The notes under the pieces: generated by a model
Databases searched by the model: none
What the model was told of the DNA's origin: nothing
What the model saw: the letters and a program-made list of their open reading frames with translations, nothing else
Source of the DNA: Actinomortierella ambigua
Lineage: Eukaryota; Mortierellomycota; Mortierellomycetes; Mortierellales; Mortierellaceae
Direction of reading: 5' to 3'
Length of the DNA stretch: 64,000 bases
NCBI GenBank assembly: GCA_016098155.1
Contig: JAAAJB010000072.1
Coordinates: forward strand, 1-64,000
Translations under genes and position numbers: made by a program
In this document: piece after piece, positions 60,693 to 64,000 of the stretch
How the letters are laid out: each line of letters begins with the position of its first letter
Position numbering within the stretch: position 1 is the first letter of the stretch

Positions 60693-61555
60693 GGGCTAGG
60701 TCAGCAGACAATAGGAGTTCTCACCTTGGACAAGGAAAAAAAAAGGCTCGATTATATCCCTACCCTCCTTCTGACAACGTTTCGTTACTCCATCGACATT
60801 TTCAGCAAGTATGAGGGCTGTCGCGCGTGACGCGTTTGACAGCATGTCTTCCTTCCTTCCTTCCTTCCTTCCTTCCTTTCTTCCTTTCTTCCTTTTTCTT
60901 TCTACACAACGGCGCCCTTACTAGGATTCTGTTACCCTTTGTTTCATTTTCCGTATGGCTCGCTTTATCATGGATGCTTTGTACAATATATTTCGTTTCA
61001 CTTTTTCTTCGTAAACATACTTTTTCTTCTTGTCCTGCTGCCTCTCAAGGTTTCTCTACCAGCACTTGATCGAATGGTCCGCACATGTCCAAAGGTGTCG
61101 ATGTGAGACATGATCGGAGGAGAGGAAAGAGTATGGTGCTCTCTTTTCTCTCATCTCTTTTCCTCCAGAAGGAGAGGCGAGAAAGAGAGAGAGAGAAAGA
61201 GAGAGGGGAGGGGGGGGGTGGATTAAAGAGCGAGCGCGTTACTGCACATCCAACAAAGACTAGGGGTGGCGGAGAGGAGGACATTGAACCACGGCAAGGT
61301 GGACAATTGGTTAAGCAGACAAGGTTTTCTTTGCCTCCCGTGTGGAGAGAGATTTTGTCCACACAACAACATTTTGCCCTTACTGGTGATCGAAGCGCCC
61401 CTCATTTTCTCCTCGGCTCAACGTTTCTATGTACAGCTATTTTTTTTTTAAGTAAACCGTTCTGCCCTTTTTTTTTTGACATTCATCTCACTTCATTCTC
61501 TCCATTTCCAACTTCACTCCCACTCTCACTACTCCATTACCATCACTCACCTACC
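60693..61555. other. Intergenic with TTCC microsatellite and purine/pyrimidine tracts
   Basis: No gene seen. A (TTCC)n tract lies at 60848-60895, a GA-rich tract at 61160-61225 and a pyrimidine-rich promoter stretch before the ATG at 61556. ORFs crossing this region are low complexity. Confidence 0.55.
60848..60895 (+). repeat. TTCC/TTTC microsatellite
   Basis: Tandem tetranucleotide repeat of TTCC units with TTTC variants at the right end. Confidence 0.85.
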
Positions 61556-63312
61556 ATGGCTACTCTATTTGAAATGTCTCCTCGCTGTCAAGAGCTTCAC
61601 AAGAAGCTGACAGACTTTGTTCAGGTAGGGGAGAGCAGTAACCACCCATCCAGCATGGTGCTTGTCAAGCTTGTTTTGCGGAACTGTTCTCACGCTATCC
61701 AAATTAATTCTGTTTCCCTTGCTCAAACTTGACAGAATGACTGCTTGCCTGCCGAAGAAGTCTTTGAGAGCCAGGTCGGCAAGGGTGATCAACGCTGGAA
61801 GGTAATGACCATGACCGTCATAATGTTAAGCAAGGGTGTGGCGAAAAAAAAAGAGCCAACATGGCGCGAACAGGGAGTGGTTTGGTGGTGGTGGTGGTGT
61901 CTTCTTTTCCGATCGATCGCAGGCAGCCAGACTTACGGATAGAGTATAATTTGTACTCACACACGGTACCTTTTTTCTTCCTTTTGATCCCTGGCTACGA
62001 CCTGGGACAGGTTATTCCCCCCATCATGGAGGAGCTCAAGGCCAAGGCAAAGTCGCTGGGGCTTTGGAACCTCTTCCTTCACAAGGGCTACCCCGAGGGC
62101 CCTGGCCTGACCAACCTCGAGTATGCTCACCTCTGTGAAATCACTGGCCGCGTCCCTCGTGTTGCCCCCGAGGTAATTTGACATTTTTGACATGTTTTGT
62201 GTATCCCCATCGCATCCTATCCTATCCCTATCCCATGCAGTTCATTCTTAAGCTCTACCTGACAAGCATCTCTTCCCCTTCCCCAAAAATACAACTAATG
62301 AAAATCACAGGCCATCAACTGCTCGGCTCCAGATACCGGCAACATGGAGGTGTTTGCCAAGTATGGCACGCCTGAGCAGAAGCAAAAGTATCTTGTCCCG
62401 CTGATGAACGGCCAGATCCGCTCCGCGTTTGCCATGACCGAGTATGCCGTCTCATCGTCCGATGCGACCAACATTGAGACCAGCATTGAGCGTGTGGGCG
62501 ACCACTACATCATCAACGGCCACAAGTGGTGGATCTCCGGTGCCGGAGACCCTCGCTGCAAGGTCTACCTGGTCATGGGCAAGTCGGATCCCCGAAACAA
62601 GGACAAGTACCGCCAACAGTCCATCGTCATCGTCCCCGCCGATACCCCCGGCATCGACGTCATCCGTCCCATGCAGGTCTTTGGCTACGACGACGCCCCC
62701 GAGGGCCATTGCGAGATCAAGTTCACCAATGTCAAGGTCCCCGTCTCCAACATCATCCTGGGCGAAGGTCGAGGCTTTGAGGTGATCCAGGGTCGATTGG
62801 GCCCCGGTCGTATTCATCACTGCATGCGTGCCATCGGCATGGCCGAACGTACACTGGAGCTGATGATTGAGCGCGTGACGGACCCCTCGCGTCGGACGTT
62901 TGGCAAGATCCTGGCCCGCCATGGGACGGTTGCGGCCGATGTGGCGCGGATGCGAATCGAGATTAATGCGGCGCGGTTGATGGTCTTGCAGGCGGCCGAC
63001 AAGATCGACAAGACGGACGCCAAGGGCGCGATGCGTGATATTGCCATGGCCAAGGTTCTGGTGCCCAACATGCTCCAGCGCGTGTTGGATCTGGCCATGC
63101 AGGCCCATGGTGCGGCTGGGTTGTCGCAGGATTTCCCGCTTGCCCGGTTCTATGCCGGCGCGAGAACGTTGCGCATTGCCGATGGCCCTGACGAGGTCCA
63201 TATCCAGCAGCTGGCCCGCCAGGAGCTCCTGCGTGGCTCCGACATTCGTGCAAAGACGGCTGCGATGAAGATCCGTCGACAGGAGATCCTGGCCAAGGGC
63301 TCCAAACTGTAA
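61556..63312 (+). CDS. Acyl-CoA dehydrogenase with peroxisomal SKL tail (ACAD10/11 type)
   Basis: Four exons, 61556-61624, 61736-61801, 62011-62172 and 62311-63312, give 432 aa. The FAD-dependent fold is clear: [16 protein letters not shown] and [17 protein letters not shown] (FAD and substrate contacts), [20 protein letters not shown], and [24 protein letters not shown] end [20 protein letters not shown] with GPDEVHI. It matches the ACAD domain of ACAD10/11-type enzymes without the fused phosphotransferase. It catalyses alpha-beta dehydrogenation of acyl-CoA. The C-terminus AKGSKL is a perfect PTS1 signal, and no presequence is seen, so peroxisomal location is inferred. Confidence 0.94.
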
Positions 63313-63715
63313 AGATAGTATCATAGTAAAACAAGAGACATTTTTTTGCGCCAGTCAAAATCAAGGCAAACGAAAAAAAGTTTCCTCGTGTTTCGTCGAT
63401 CCTTTCCAAATTCAAATTCTTGACAAATAGGACAAAAAAAAATCTTTTTCACAGAGGAAAATTTGAATTTAATGTACACGAAGGCCCATGGGGGGTCTAT
63501 CAAAGTTTGTTTTTGGGTGGTTTTCTTTTGTTGAATGCGAGAGAAATGTGGTGTATGCTGGTGACGGGTGGAGAGCAATGATTGTTGTGGGAAGAATAAA
63601 AACACCCATGAGGAGATGGGTGTTTCAGAGAGGGCGGAGAAATTTAAAAAAGCATTTTCGTTCCGCCCCATCCTGCTGCGCAGGTCCCGCTACTTTCTGA
63701 CATTTTTTTGTTTTC
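63313..63715. other. Intergenic between convergent genes
   Basis: No gene seen; holds the 3' ends of the acyl-CoA dehydrogenase and the HIG1 gene. Confidence 0.5.
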
Positions 63716-64000
63716 TTAGTGAGTAGACAGCGAGGCAGCAGCGGCGCTCTTGACGGCAGGGTTCACACCATCGGCAATGTTGCGGATGCGGGTCTTGTCG
63801 TCCATGGCCATGATGGCCTTCCACTGATCGGTCAGAACCTCCTCGGGCTCCTCAGAAGGGCCCTCGGTCATCTCGAGGGCGGCGACGGCCATCATGACGA
63901 GGACAGTGAAGCCCTGGGCGTACATACGGGCTTGGACGATGCGCTGCGATGTTGTCAGACCCTTACGCGTAAAGGTGTATCCCAACGAACCCGCCATGCA
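63716..64000 (-). CDS. HIG1-domain mitochondrial protein, N-terminus outside window
   Basis: The final 93+ codons are present, ending at 63716. Frame MAGSLGYTFTRKGLTTSQRI VQARMYAQGFTVLVMMAVAA contains the HIG1 pattern of two membrane segments around a QxRIxxQ/R-type motif (QRIVQARMYAQG). The tail is EEPEEVLTDQWKAIMAMDD and Ala/Ser-rich. HIG1 proteins (Rcf1/Rcf2 in yeast) join respiratory supercomplexes in the inner membrane. An in-frame Met sits at 63997 but the HIG1 fold normally has more residues upstream, so an earlier exon is expected. The choice between Rcf1 and Rcf2 cannot be made here. Confidence 0.75.
   Translation of the reverse strand, partial: CMAGSLGYTFTRKGLTTSQRIVQARMYAQGFTVLVMMAVAALEMTEGPSEEPEEVLTDQWKAIMAMDDKTRIRNIADGVNPAVKSAAAASLSTH

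Noticed and set aside
61085..61732. 215-aa plus-strand ORF over the promoter and first exon of the acyl-CoA dehydrogenase
   Set aside because: Arg/Glu/Gly low-complexity start in a GA tract and wrong frame for the enzyme.

Overview
The window reads as nuclear DNA of a fungus. The genes are intron-dense, with short introns (mostly 50-250 nt), GT-AG borders, T-rich acceptors and short intergenic spaces. The proteome is an ordinary fungal/opisthokont housekeeping set. An unsplit Mad3/Bub1 gene, a COPS9 homologue, TMEM230 and MFSD1 homologues and a syntaxin-8-type SNARE together suggest an early-diverging lineage such as Mortierellomycotina/Mucoromycota. That placement is inference. One run of Ns (51835-52677) is an assembly gap.

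Left part (1-19.1 kb): a truncated tRNA-Phe; an MFSD1-like lysosomal/vacuolar transporter; an SLC25 mitochondrial carrier (8 exons, one of 12 nt); an Iec1-like C2H2 zinc-finger protein; a gene-poor stretch with a 68-bp MITE-like element and an orphan ORF; ATP synthase OSCP; GPI transamidase subunit Gpi16/PIG-T; an organellar-type elongation factor P; and a tandem pair of zeta-crystallin-like quinone oxidoreductases. Exon coordinates were rebuilt by hand from splice signals and checked for an unbroken reading frame.

Middle part (19.1-40.4 kb): a gene-poor island with tRNA-Phe, tRNA-His and decayed minus-strand coding fragments; the 11-kb VPS13 lipid-transfer protein gene (3213 aa, 11 exons); a SET/NAP-family histone chaperone; and a 20-exon M16 metallopeptidase of the yeast YOL098C type containing an 8-nt microexon.

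Right part (40.5-64 kb): a Mad3/Bub1 checkpoint kinase, DDX20-like DEAD-box helicase, syntaxin-8 SNARE, quinolinate phosphoribosyltransferase, assembly gap, proteasome Rpn12, methionine aminopeptidase 2, COPS9, a mitochondrial J-protein, TMEM230, Eaf6, an acyl-CoA dehydrogenase ending in SKL, and a truncated HIG1-domain protein. Several genes are head-to-head pairs with 185-450 bp between start codons (MAP2/COPS9, DDX20/STX8, SET/M16, TMEM230/EAF6).

The genes do not form one pathway. They cover mitochondria (OSCP, carrier, EF-P, J-protein, HIG1), endomembranes (Gpi16, VPS13, syntaxin-8, TMEM230, MFSD1), chromatin/mitosis (Iec1, SET, Eaf6, Bub1) and proteostasis (Rpn12, COPS9, MAP2, M16). I found no CRISPR array, no intact transposon and no convincing new multigene system. 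The most interesting signals are gene-structural (microexons, a GC-AG intron, decay of one gene copy) and the small TIR/TSD element.
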